DNA of 64,000 nt from Beijerinckiaceae bacterium (GTDB taxonomy: Bacteria > Pseudomonadota > Alphaproteobacteria > Rhizobiales > Beijerinckiaceae). How positions within the stretch are numbered: the stretch's first letter is position 1; every line of letters starts with the position of its first letter. The translations under genes were made by a program, and so were the position numbers. The notes beneath the pieces were generated by a model. The model had not been told where the DNA came from. It made no database searches and was given only the letters and a program-made list of their open reading frames with translations. The DNA lies in assembly GCA_947478405.1 (NCBI GenBank), contig CANJVX010000003.1, positions 62,001-126,000 of the forward strand, read 5' to 3'. Positions 56,620-64,000 of the stretch are shown one piece after another.

Positions 56620-57208
56620 AATAGCAGCTGTCATCCTTGCTGCTGGAGAAGGTAAACGCTTTCGCGCAGCCTCTGGCACGCAAGCACTCGCTACAAAATT
56701 GATTGCGGATTATAAGGGAAAGCCGCTGGTGCGCCACGTCGTTGATGCGGCGCTCGCAGCGGGGCTTGCGCCGGTGATCGTGGTCACCGGCCATGCAGCG
56801 GACGACGTGAAGCGCACGCTCGTCAATTGCCCGGTGAGGTATGTGCAGAATGATGATTATGCAAGCGGCATGGGGTCATCCTTACGCCTAGGCTTTGCCG
56901 CTCTCGATGGGCAGACAGGCGGGGCCATGGTTCTCTTGGGCGACATGCCATTGGTTGATGCGGCGCTGATCAGCGAAATGACCCGCGTCTTTGCAGATGA
57001 TGTGAGCGCCATTGTGCCTGTTTTTGAGGGCGAGCGAGGTAATCCCGTGCTTCTATCGATGCGGTTGGCACCTGAAATTGCCGTACTCACAGGTGATGCG
57101 GGAGCGCGCTATCTCTTGCGCGGGCGCGAGGACGTGCGGGAAATCGTGGTGTCTACTCCCGCCGCTCGGCTCGATATTGACACACCCGATGCATTGAAAA
57201 ATCTCTGA
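56606..57208 (+). CDS. Molybdenum cofactor cytidylyltransferase-like NTP transferase
   Basis: The 200-residue product has the nucleotidyltransferase motif AVILAAGEGKRF, the NDDYASGMGSSLR signature of the MocA group and LLGDMPLVD (metal Asp). MocA attaches CMP to molybdopterin, giving the MCD cofactor used by CoxL-type enzymes. The gene directly follows the MoCF-like gene; in related species the two form one protein. Confidence 0.9.
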   Translation: MMKNKIAAVILAAGEGKRFRAASGTQALATKLIADYKGKPLVRHVVDAALAAGLAPVIVVTGHAADDVKRTLVNCPVRYVQNDDYASGMGSSLRLGFAALDGQTGGAMVLLGDMPLVDAALISEMTRVFADDVSAIVPVFEGERGNPVLLSMRLAPEIAVLTGDAGARYLLRGREDVREIVVSTPAARLDIDTPDALKNL

Positions 57209-57263
57209 GCGATCCGTTGGCCGTTGGACTGCGTATGCACAACGCAGGTTCATGGAGGTTGAT

Positions 57264-57998
57264 ATGTCGGGCAAGATCGTGATTTTCGGGGCAAATGGTG
57301 GCATCGGCGAAGCGAGCGCGCGCCGCCTTCATGCGCAGGGCCGCGAAGTGCATCTTGTGGCGCGCGATGCTGAGGCACTTGCCCCTCTTGCTGCGGAGCT
57401 TGGTGCAAGCCATACGCTGGTCGATCTGGATGAAGCGGGTGCCTTTGCACGTGTGGCTGAAGAGGCCGCGCAAGGTGGCGCGCTGGCAGGGCTCATCTTT
57501 GCGGTTGGCACGATCAATCTGAAGCCTTTTGCGCGCCTCACGCGTGCAGATTTTGAGCGTGATTATCTTGTCAATGCACTTTGGGCGGCTGAGGCTGTGC
57601 AATCCGCTGTGCCCGCTCTTGCCAAGCAAGAGGGCGGCGCAAGTGTTGTGCTGTTTTCTTCCGTTGCCGTCGCTCAGGGTTTTCCCAATCATGCATCCAT
57701 CGGCATGGCTAAGGGCGCGGTGGAAGGCCTTACCCGCTCACTGGCAGCAGAGCTTGCACCCAAAGTGCGCATCAATTGTATTGCGCCCTCTCTCACGCGC
57801 ACAAAGCTTGCCTCAAAGCTGACAGCCAATGCGCAAATGGCCGATGCAATCGCCGCGATGCATCCGCTGCCCCGGCTAGGTGAGCCTGAAGATGTCGCGT
57901 CACTCGCAGCTTTTCTCGTTTCAGGCGAAGCGACCTGGATCACGGGTCAGGTGATGGCCGTTGACGGCGGTCGTTCTACATTGCGCCCGAGGGGGTAG
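57264..57998 (+). CDS. Short-chain dehydrogenase-like protein lacking the catalytic Tyr
   Basis: The 244-residue product has the SDR fold, with cofactor loop GANGGIG (9-15), a Ser region LFSSVAV (about 130-136) and C-terminal motif GQVMAVDGG. The canonical YxxxK active site reads I-G-M-A-K (residues 146-150), so Tyr is replaced by Ile while Lys150 remains. The product may not be a normal dehydrogenase. The ATG at 57264 has GGAGG upstream. It ends the cox-related gene group. Confidence 0.85.
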   Translation: MSGKIVIFGANGGIGEASARRLHAQGREVHLVARDAEALAPLAAELGASHTLVDLDEAGAFARVAEEAAQGGALAGLIFAVGTINLKPFARLTRADFERDYLVNALWAAEAVQSAVPALAKQEGGASVVLFSSVAVAQGFPNHASIGMAKGAVEGLTRSLAAELAPKVRINCIAPSLTRTKLASKLTANAQMADAIAAMHPLPRLGEPEDVASLAAFLVSGEATWITGQVMAVDGGRSTLRPRG

Positions 57999-58089
57999 GC
58001 GATAATAATTCTGCTTGGTTGCGTTGGTCGGCCGCTAAAAAGTGATCGTCCCTGAAGTATGGCTTTTGAGCCTTACGAAGTGCTGCGGA

Positions 58090-58301
58090 ATGCCCAGGAA
58101 GAGACACAAGGCTGTAGAGACTGTCAGGAAGCTCCGGTAAGTTGGCGTGCTTGCGGGTGCTGCCGCCGGCCGGTAGAGGAGGGCATCGGGTCGATAGGGG
58201 TAACGGAAGTTACGTATTATCGTTGGTGGTCGGCATAAGGTGGCCTGAAAGGCGATCGGGTGAGGCAGCTGAAAGAGCTTGAGGCTGAAAATAATAAATA
58301 A
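58090..58301 (+). pseudogene. Degenerate IS3-family transposase OrfA fragment
   Basis: The translation MPRKRHKAVETVRKLR in one frame, and after a frameshift TEVTYYRWWSA (stop) GGLKGDRVRQLKELEAENN in another, is recognisable as IS3-family (IS407/IS51-like) OrfA, where the intact sequence would read TYYRWRxEYGGLKxDQ. At least two stops and one frameshift make it non-functional. OrfB, terminal inverted repeats and target duplications were not seen. It lies in the otherwise empty gap 57999-58388 and marks a past insertion. Confidence 0.75.
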
Positions 58302-58388
58302 CCTCTTTCTTTACGGTGTCTAAGTGGGTCAAGTTTTTCTGCATCTCCACTCTCAAGATTACAGGCTCTAACTAAGACTTGAATGCAG

Positions 58389-59663
58389 CTAGGGCCTCTT
58401 CCCGTTTTCGTTGATCTCAAAAACATCTCTCACATCGAGGCTGCGCACAAAGTGTTCGAAACGTCCGCTGATCAGAGTGTAGCGGGGACGCCGAACGATG
58501 ATTTCGACTTCACGTCCCTCCGTAGCTTTGAAAGCAGCTAAAACTTCCGACAGATTGCGCACGCTGGTCCCGTTTACGGAAACAAGCTGGTCACCTTCTA
58601 CAATCTGGGATTGCTCCGCAGTAGAGGCCTCGTCAACAAAATGAACCCACATTACTGACGGATCATAACCTGTAATCGTTGATCTTCCGACAACCATGCC
58701 GGAGACATGAACTCCCGTACGCTTTACTTCATCAAGGGGAGCGGGAACATTCAGCTGGATGTCTTCGGTGCCTTCGCCACGCCGCAGCTTCATGGTTAAG
58801 CTGGTTTGACCCCGCATGTGACTGATAACACGCGATCCGAAGCGGGCGCTGTCATCGCCATTGATAGCCAGTACCCGATCCCCCGGCAAAAGCTTGCCAG
58901 CCCAATCACCACGCACTTGCGCGATTACGAGCTCCCGATCCCGCGCGGTCGTTGCAAAATCAATAGGCAATATTGGCGGGGCCGGATTTTTTCCCTGCTT
59001 CAAGAGATCAAGAATTCTGCAGGCCAGTCTTGCGGGAACTGCAAAATTAAGCCCCTCTGCTAGGGATTTAACGAACCCCGATGAATTGATACCAAGAATA
59101 AGCCCTGTCTCGTTGTCGATCAGAGCGCCCCCGGAATTTCCCGGGTTGAGTGCGGCGTCCGTCTGGAGCTTTTCCTCACCATCACGGGGCTTTGTCCCGC
59201 TGATAATGCCGCGTGTCGCTGTGAAGTCGAGACCCCAGGGGTGCCCGAATGCAATGACTGCCCCGCCAGCAGAGGGCTCACCATCGCATTTGAGTTTTGC
59301 CTCTTCGGCAGAGGCTGGGATCTTTGAGGGATCCATTTTGATGACGGCTAGATCAAGATGATTATCTACATATACCTTCTCGATCGCGGCATAGGGACGA
59401 TCTTTGAAACTCGCGCGGATCGTCGAGGGGGATTTCGATGCAACATGTGCATTTGTGAGAAACCAGCCACGCTGTTTATCCACCAGAAAGCCCGAGCCGC
59501 GGGAGGTGCCCTTTCTGTCGGACCCGAATGGATAATCAACGGCGGTAATAATCTTGATCGTGTAGCGATTTGCCTGCTCGATCACATCGAGGGATTGTGA
59601 ATGACCTTGTGTCGCCATGGCACCCAAGGCGAGGCCGGCTATGAATACTTGGCGAACAAGCAT
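58389..59663 (-). CDS. Secreted trypsin-like serine protease with PDZ domain, HtrA/DegP-like
   Basis: The 424-residue product has a signal peptide (cleavage near QGHSQS) and a chymotrypsin-fold protease with the triad His73 (LTNAHVAS), Asp104 (NHLDLAVIK) and Ser177 (NPGNSGGAL). One PDZ-like region follows at about 235-310 and a second at about 340-395. It is a periplasmic quality-control or processing protease of the HtrA type, but the ligand residues and extra features are not diagnostic for DegP itself. It is alone, downstream of the cox-SDR group and convergent with it. Confidence 0.85.
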   Translation of the reverse strand: MLVRQVFIAGLALGAMATQGHSQSLDVIEQANRYTIKIITAVDYPFGSDRKGTSRGSGFLVDKQRGWFLTNAHVASKSPSTIRASFKDRPYAAIEKVYVDNHLDLAVIKMDPSKIPASAEEAKLKCDGEPSAGGAVIAFGHPWGLDFTATRGIISGTKPRDGEEKLQTDAALNPGNSGGALIDNETGLILGINSSGFVKSLAEGLNFAVPARLACRILDLLKQGKNPAPPILPIDFATTARDRELVIAQVRGDWAGKLLPGDRVLAINGDDSARFGSRVISHMRGQTSLTMKLRRGEGTEDIQLNVPAPLDEVKRTGVHVSGMVVGRSTITGYDPSVMWVHFVDEASTAEQSQIVEGDQLVSVNGTSVRNLSEVLAAFKATEGREVEIIVRRPRYTLISGRFEHFVRSLDVRDVFEINENGKRP

Positions 59664-60034
59664 TTTAATCCTCCTCGACTGACGCTCTCAGGTCACCCAT
59701 TTCGTCGCCTGTGTTTCAGTCGTAACGGCGTTAGCTTACAGGTTCCCCAAAAGTAAGGGCGCTCCGACATCTGACTTTCCACTAGAGTTTTCATAGGGCA
59801 ACTCATTTTGAATTGAGCTCTTCGGTTTTTCTTTGATTGACGTTGAGTGCGTGCCCATGGCAGCGGGGCCGACCAATCTCTAGATTTGCTTTTCGAAGCG
59901 TTGGAGGCCCGCCGCCCCGTTTTCTGGAGCTAAAAATCTTGCCCTTGCGGGCAGTGTTAAACCCGTCATTCGTCGCTGAAAGGAATTCCGTCACAAGATC
60001 ATTTGCAATGAGATTGCGCTGTAGGCCTTCACGC
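59664..60034. other. Gap between protease and Bug genes
   Basis: About 370 bp hold the protease promoter region and a weak terminator for the Bug gene (see 59931-59953). No gene was recognised. Confidence 0.5.
59931..59953 (-). terminator. Weak terminator downstream of Bug gene 6
   Basis: On the minus strand TGCCC, loop GCAA, GGGCA is followed by AGATTTTTA, about 80 nt after the Bug-protein stop codon. The stem is short, so confidence is moderate. Confidence 0.45.
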
Positions 60035-61063
60035 CTATTTCTGCATGTTTGGGTCAAGGATTTCTCGTAGGCGCGCAACGGCCGAGGGTGGCGTTGCCAT
60101 GATTTCGCGCGTGATTTCCTCCAGTTCTTCTCCTGAAATAGGATCGATCTCAAATTCAAAACGCTCAGCTTGTATGAGTAGTTCTTTGTCTTTCATTGTC
60201 GCTTTGAATGCTTCACGGATCGCTTGTACACGATCTATAGGTGTGTCTGGCGGCATCAGAAAGGGGCGGCCATATTGCATGCGCGCGTACATAAATTTGA
60301 CAGCCTGAAAATCAATTTCATTTTTAGGCTTATCGAAGAGAGGAACTTCTGGCAGTTCTGGATGTTTCTTCCAGCCAAATTGAGCAACCACACGAAGGCG
60401 CCCAGATTTAACCTCATTTAATTGGCTTGCCTTGACACTTGACCACCCAATGCCAGCTAGCCCTTGTAACTCTCTCCGCTGAATCGCGAGAAAAATTTTT
60501 GCAGCCCCATCATAGCCGGCAATAATTTGGAATTTTGTCCCGAGTAACGCGTTTGAAATTTGTGGGAGATCAAAAATGGCGCCACCAAGACCAGAGGCAC
60601 CGACGATGGCTATTTTATTTTGTAAATCTTTAATGGATTGATGCGGCGCTTCTGCCGCCATAATCACAACGTCAATTTCGGGAGCATTACTTCCGATCCA
60701 GTTGAATTGTCGCGGATCAAATTGGGCCGTCGATGGTGATAGAAGCGGAGTAGCTGCTACAGCATTGGAGACTAACGCAAGAGCTGTGCCGTCGCGTGGG
60801 GCTGTCCGGTACATTTGATTTGCGAGCGTAAGGCTGCCGGCGCCGACAACATTTTGCACGATGACAGTTGGATTGCCGGGGATATGGGGACCAATATGCC
60901 GTGCGACCAAGCGGCCCGCGAGATCATAGCCTGAGCCGGGTGGGAAGCCAACCTTCACCTGCAATTGTTTTCCGCGATAAAATTCTTCCGGCGTTTCTGC
61001 GGCAACTATTTGGGTTGCCGTAAGTGCGCATGCAGCAGAGATGATTAGGATCTTCTTGAGCAT
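60035..61063 (-). CDS. Bug/TctC family solute-binding protein 6
   Basis: The 342-residue product has a signal peptide (MLKKILIISAACALTATQIVA) and the family signature FYRGKQLQVKVGFPPGSGYD, followed by PTVIVQNVVGAGS. It lies immediately downstream of the LysR gene on the same strand and faces away from the oxygenase genes. Codon use here is visibly richer in A/T than in Bug genes 1-5. It may bind the substrate of the oxygenase cluster. Confidence 0.9.
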   Translation of the reverse strand: MLKKILIISAACALTATQIVAAETPEEFYRGKQLQVKVGFPPGSGYDLAGRLVARHIGPHIPGNPTVIVQNVVGAGSLTLANQMYRTAPRDGTALALVSNAVAATPLLSPSTAQFDPRQFNWIGSNAPEIDVVIMAAEAPHQSIKDLQNKIAIVGASGLGGAIFDLPQISNALLGTKFQIIAGYDGAAKIFLAIQRRELQGLAGIGWSSVKASQLNEVKSGRLRVVAQFGWKKHPELPEVPLFDKPKNEIDFQAVKFMYARMQYGRPFLMPPDTPIDRVQAIREAFKATMKDKELLIQAERFEFEIDPISGEELEEITREIMATPPSAVARLREILDPNMQK

Positions 61064-61101
61064 TTCGTCCCCCTACAAATTCGTGTTGACCTCGCTGAAT
61101 A

Positions 61102-62004
61102 CTACTCAAATTTATTCTTAAACCGCGCCTTAAGGAAGGCTGTCAGCGCTCGTACCTTTCGGGGCACATATTCATAATGGGGATAGACCGCGGTAATCCG
61201 CCCCTTAGAGATTTCGAAATCAGAAAGGATGCGGCAGATAAGTCCATTTTCCAAATCATCCTTGATACAAAAACTTGGCAGCAAGCTCACTCCGCTGTCG
61301 TTTAAAACGGACTGTCGCAAAGCAAGATAATTTGTGATTGCAACGACTGTCTTGATTTTAGCATTAATTTTCCGACCTAATTTACGGAGTACAATATTTG
61401 AATTAGGAACCTGAATTTGATTCATCAATGCCGGATGATCAATCAATTGGTTTGGTACATTAATCGGTCCATGGCGTTCGAGATAAGATTTACTCGCACA
61501 TAGAACCCATTCAAAATCAGCAAGTTTAGTCTCGACCGATGACAATGTCTTGCTGTGTGAAATGCTGATACCTAGATCAAAGCCGCTTTCATGAAGTTGG
61601 AGGGGTGTTTTTGTCCCCGCTGCCAGTTCCATTTCAATTTTTAAATTGCCATGCGATGCCTGAAAGTCACAGATCGCCGTTGCCATATGGAGTTCGCCAA
61701 ATGAGCGCGCAGAGACAATTCGCAGGCCGCCCTGAATTTCAGTATGTAAATCGGCAAGACGGGTTTCCTCGACCGCAAATTGGGATGTAAGTTTGATACA
61801 GGCGCCCAAATATTGATGCCCTGCTTCGGTGAGCGAGACGTCGCGGGTTGTCCTATGAAAAAGACGCGTCCCCAAAACGGATTCCAATTCACTGATCTGC
61901 CGACTGACCAATGCTCTCGAAATACGCAACTTTCGCGCAGCAACAGAAAAATTTTTTGTCTGTCCGGTAACGATGAAAGTTTCGATCGCTTTGAAACGGT
62001 TCAT
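61102..62004 (-). CDS. LysR-family transcriptional regulator
   Basis: The 300-residue product has a winged helix-turn-helix at the N-terminus (ARKLRISRALVSRQISELE, about 23-41) and a substrate-binding domain from about 90 onward. It is divergent from the Rieske oxygenase gene, separated by 148 bp, the usual arrangement for LysR control of a neighbouring catabolic operon. A palindromic LysR box lies between them. Confidence 0.92.
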   Translation of the reverse strand: MNRFKAIETFIVTGQTKNFSVAARKLRISRALVSRQISELESVLGTRLFHRTTRDVSLTEAGHQYLGACIKLTSQFAVEETRLADLHTEIQGGLRIVSARSFGELHMATAICDFQASHGNLKIEMELAAGTKTPLQLHESGFDLGISISHSKTLSSVETKLADFEWVLCASKSYLERHGPINVPNQLIDHPALMNQIQVPNSNIVLRKLGRKINAKIKTVVAITNYLALRQSVLNDSGVSLLPSFCIKDDLENGLICRILSDFEISKGRITAVYPHYEYVPRKVRALTAFLKARFKNKFE

Positions 62005-62062
62005 TAGAATTAAATAACCCGCGCAAGGTTAATGGATGGAGGCACGCTCGAGTGTTGCAGAA

Positions 62063-62083
62063 TTGTTGACACAGCGCAAACAA
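62063..62083. promoter_or_regulatory. Candidate LysR-type operator
   Basis: The sequence TTGTT-N11-AACAA is a perfect palindrome with the T-N11-A core of LysR-type boxes. It lies between the divergent LysR gene (62004) and the Rieske gene (62153). A TTGACA motif overlaps it at 62066-62071. The best -10-like TATTCT is 21 nt away, longer than normal, which would fit a promoter needing an activator. Confidence 0.6.
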
Positions 62084-62152
62084 ATTTAGTGCTATTCTGA
62101 AGGCCCCCCATGTGTTGCACTTCCGAGCAGGAAAAACAGATCGAGTGAACCA

Positions 62153-63277
62153 ATGGGGGCAATATACGAGGATTTCGTATCAATCGGGCCAGGGACATTG
62201 GCCGGTCGTTTCTTGCGTAATTTTTGGCAGCCCGTTGCCCTTTCGGGATCTCTGGTACTCAAACGGTCCATGCCGATACGCATTTTGGGTGAGGATTTCA
62301 CGCTTTATCGCGGGTTGTCCGGAGCGGCGCATCTCGTTGCGCCGCAGTGTCCGCATCGCGGCGTGTCTTTGGCTTTGGGGCGAGTTATTGGCAACAATAT
62401 TGAATGCTTATATCACGGTTGGAACTTCGGGCCCGACGGGCATTGCACCGCACAACCCGCTGAAGACTCGGAATTTAAAAAAGACGTTTGCATTGCAACA
62501 TACCCGGTGCACGAGGCTTTGGGGTTAATCTTCGCTTATTTGGGAAGAGGTGACCCACCTGCCTTCCCGGTCCTGGATGTCTTTAAGGAAGGACGTATTG
62601 AGAATAGGGCCTCCTATCGTCCATGGCCTTTCTTTGCTCAAATTGAAAATAGCGTGGACGAGACGCATTTCAATTTTGTGCACCGAGGGACAAAATTCGA
62701 CGAAATTGGCATGAATACTCAAATACCAATGCTCACATGCGAAAAGACCGCCTATGGCATGCGGCGCCTGGCCATGCGCGGTGGCGCGGTTCGGGAAGGT
62801 TATTTTTTCATGCCTAATTGGAGCCTCTCGTCAAAATATGAACATGAGGAAGGTTGGTCCGATCATGTAGTTTGGCGCGTACCGATCGAGGATCATGCCC
62901 ATATCAGCTTTACCTGCGAGATCTTTTACCAGAACAGTGTGGAACGCGAAGCCTATGACAAAGCTATGCAGGCCAAGCATATCAAACGGCAATCTATGGG
63001 TTCCGCACTTGATCTCATGAAGGAGATCGTCGCGGGAAAGATGCATATTGATGAAGTACCAACTGATCATCCAGATATCATTCTTATTCAAGATGGCGTG
63101 GTCTGCTCGGCGCAGAGGTTCCACAAAGACCGCGCGACAGAATATCTCGGCGCATCAGACCGACAGGTTGTGATGCTCCGTCGCCTTTGGGGTGCCGAGC
63201 TTAAATCTTTGAATGCCGGAAAAAATCTAACACTGTGGAAAGTGCCACACGATTTAAAAACGTCACGAGGAATTTAA
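62153..63277 (+). CDS. Rieske-type aromatic ring-hydroxylating oxygenase, large subunit
   Basis: The 374-residue product has the Rieske [2Fe-2S] site with Cys66-x-His68 (CPHRG) and Cys85-x2-His88 (CLYHGW). The mononuclear iron site lies in ENSVDETHFNFVH (His172, His177). This is the phthalate/vanillate-dioxygenase-like group, which hydroxylates or O-demethylates aromatic acids. A reductase gene is not seen in the window. It is followed by a TauD-like gene 20 nt downstream and is probably controlled by the divergent LysR. Confidence 0.92.
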   Translation: MGAIYEDFVSIGPGTLAGRFLRNFWQPVALSGSLVLKRSMPIRILGEDFTLYRGLSGAAHLVAPQCPHRGVSLALGRVIGNNIECLYHGWNFGPDGHCTAQPAEDSEFKKDVCIATYPVHEALGLIFAYLGRGDPPAFPVLDVFKEGRIENRASYRPWPFFAQIENSVDETHFNFVHRGTKFDEIGMNTQIPMLTCEKTAYGMRRLAMRGGAVREGYFFMPNWSLSSKYEHEEGWSDHVVWRVPIEDHAHISFTCEIFYQNSVEREAYDKAMQAKHIKRQSMGSALDLMKEIVAGKMHIDEVPTDHPDIILIQDGVVCSAQRFHKDRATEYLGASDRQVVMLRRLWGAELKSLNAGKNLTLWKVPHDLKTSRGI

Positions 63278-63297
63278 ATTTAGTGGAGGAACGGAGC

Positions 63298-64000
63298 ATG
63301 TTTTATCTCAATCAACTCGACAAGCCTTTTGCAGCAGAAATCACCGGTCTTGACCTTGGAAAGCCGCTTAACGACGAAATTTTTAAGGCCATTTATGCGG
63401 CATGGATGAAGCATCCGGTACTTGTTTTTAGGGATCAATCCTTCGACGTAAATGACCATCAGGCATTTGCAGAGCGTTTCGGTAAATTGAAGCCGCGTTT
63501 ACGCAAAAATGGTCAACAGGGTGCGACAGCATCCGACAATCCCGATGTGATGTATGTATCAAACATCAAGGAAAACGGCGTTTTAATTGGAACGTCACCA
63601 AACGGGGCGCTTAACTTCCATTCGGATTCGTCTTTTGACGAAATCCCGTCAAAGGCTGGGCTGCTCTATGGTATGGAAATCCCCACTATTGGTGGCGACA
63701 CGCTCTTTGTTGATATGTGTCAGGTTTATGAAAGCCTATCCCAGGAGATGAAGGATTTTATTGCCGATAAATGGGTAACGAATATACATCTGCCATCACT
63801 GCCGTTGGATCCAACGCAGACGCAAGAAGAGCGAATCCGAACTGCCCGCAAGGCTGTGCATCCGATGGTGATTTCCCATCCTGAAAGCGGACTACCCATA
63901 CTCTATGTAAATCGTCATCAGACGTATAAAATTAACGGCATCACGAAAGCGGAATCGGATCCCATTCTCGAAAGGTTTTTCGAACTTGTGGATAGTCCCA
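63298..64000 (+). CDS. TauD/TfdA-type 2-oxoglutarate-dependent dioxygenase (3' end outside window)
   Basis: The frame runs from an ATG at 63298 (GGAGGAACGGAGC upstream) to the window end, 234 codons, so the C-terminal part is missing. The Fe ligands HxD are His108 and Asp110 (NFHSDSSF). The EITGLDLGKPL N-terminus and LYVNRHQTYKI region fit TauD/TfdA enzymes, which oxidise taurine, phenoxyacids or similar compounds. The distal His and the 2-oxoglutarate Arg lie beyond the edge. Probably in an operon with the Rieske gene. Confidence 0.9.
   Translation, partial: MFYLNQLDKPFAAEITGLDLGKPLNDEIFKAIYAAWMKHPVLVFRDQSFDVNDHQAFAERFGKLKPRLRKNGQQGATASDNPDVMYVSNIKENGVLIGTSPNGALNFHSDSSFDEIPSKAGLLYGMEIPTIGGDTLFVDMCQVYESLSQEMKDFIADKWVTNIHLPSLPLDPTQTQEERIRTARKAVHPMVISHPESGLPILYVNRHQTYKINGITKAESDPILERFFELVDSP

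Noticed and set aside
58090-58301. Intact insertion sequence.
   Set aside because: The fragment has stops and a frameshift, no OrfB and no terminal repeats, so it is only a remnant.
62066-62098. Strong constitutive promoter (TTGACA and TATTCT).
   Set aside because: The spacer is 21 nt, too long for efficient constitutive use; kept only as part of the LysR-controlled site.

Overview
The window looks like a chromosomal segment of an alphaproteobacterium, most likely of the order Hyphomicrobiales (Rhizobiales). The alaS, recA, cckA, fliO-like, dksA and icd genes lie close together. The recA SOS box is of the alphaproteobacterial GTTC-N7-GTTC type. DksA has the single-cysteine alphaproteobacterial zinc-finger remnant, and CckA is itself an alphaproteobacterial regulator. 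Genus and species cannot be read from the sequence. Nothing plasmid-like or phage-like was seen, and no tRNA, rRNA or CRISPR array was recognised.

Layout. 1-17.4 kb is mostly core: alaS (cut by the window edge), recA with its LexA operator, cckA, a FliO-like gene, dksA, an HD hydrolase, icd, a split chromate transporter, trmJ, the alternative peptidoglycan pair murD2-murL, a small methyltransferase, rpsD and a PhnA-domain gene. 17.5-29 kb is accessory. It holds a ThDP-dependent enzyme with a twin-arginine leader between two small c-type cytochromes, a 3-hydroxyisobutyrate dehydrogenase-like enzyme, an exported alpha/beta hydrolase and five Bug/TctC-type solute-binding proteins. 29-37 kb holds an MFS carrier, an RND pump with its adaptor, a glycine-zipper lipoprotein and CcdA. 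37-42.5 kb is a complete liv-type branched-chain amino acid ABC operon (HMGF, a small membrane protein, then the binding protein). 42.6-47 kb holds purB, a VUT transporter, rpe and pcaC-pcaD; PcaD carries a histone-H1-like lysine/alanine tail. 47.2-58 kb is a molybdenum hydroxylase operon of the form II CO-dehydrogenase-like type (coxG-S-L-M-D-E) with its maturation genes and a terminal SDR. A decayed IS3-type transposase fragment at 58.1 kb marks a boundary. Beyond it the DNA is visibly richer in A+T from about 60 kb and encodes a trypsin-like protease, a sixth Bug protein, a LysR regulator, a Rieske oxygenase and a TauD/TfdA-type dioxygenase cut by the window end.

How the parts fit. The accessory genes point to an organism that scavenges organic acids and aromatic compounds: many Bug receptors, oxygenases, a form II molybdenum hydroxylase, pca genes and liv uptake. 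The most unusual unit is the apparently periplasmic ThDP enzyme with cytochromes on both sides, which would suit 2-oxo-acid or ketone oxidation feeding electrons straight to the respiratory chain. At least ten copies of a roughly 80-110 bp palindromic repeat (ends CGTCATTGCGAG and CTCGCAATGACG) sit between genes from 10 to 54 kb. None was seen after the IS3 remnant, which agrees with the right end being of different origin.
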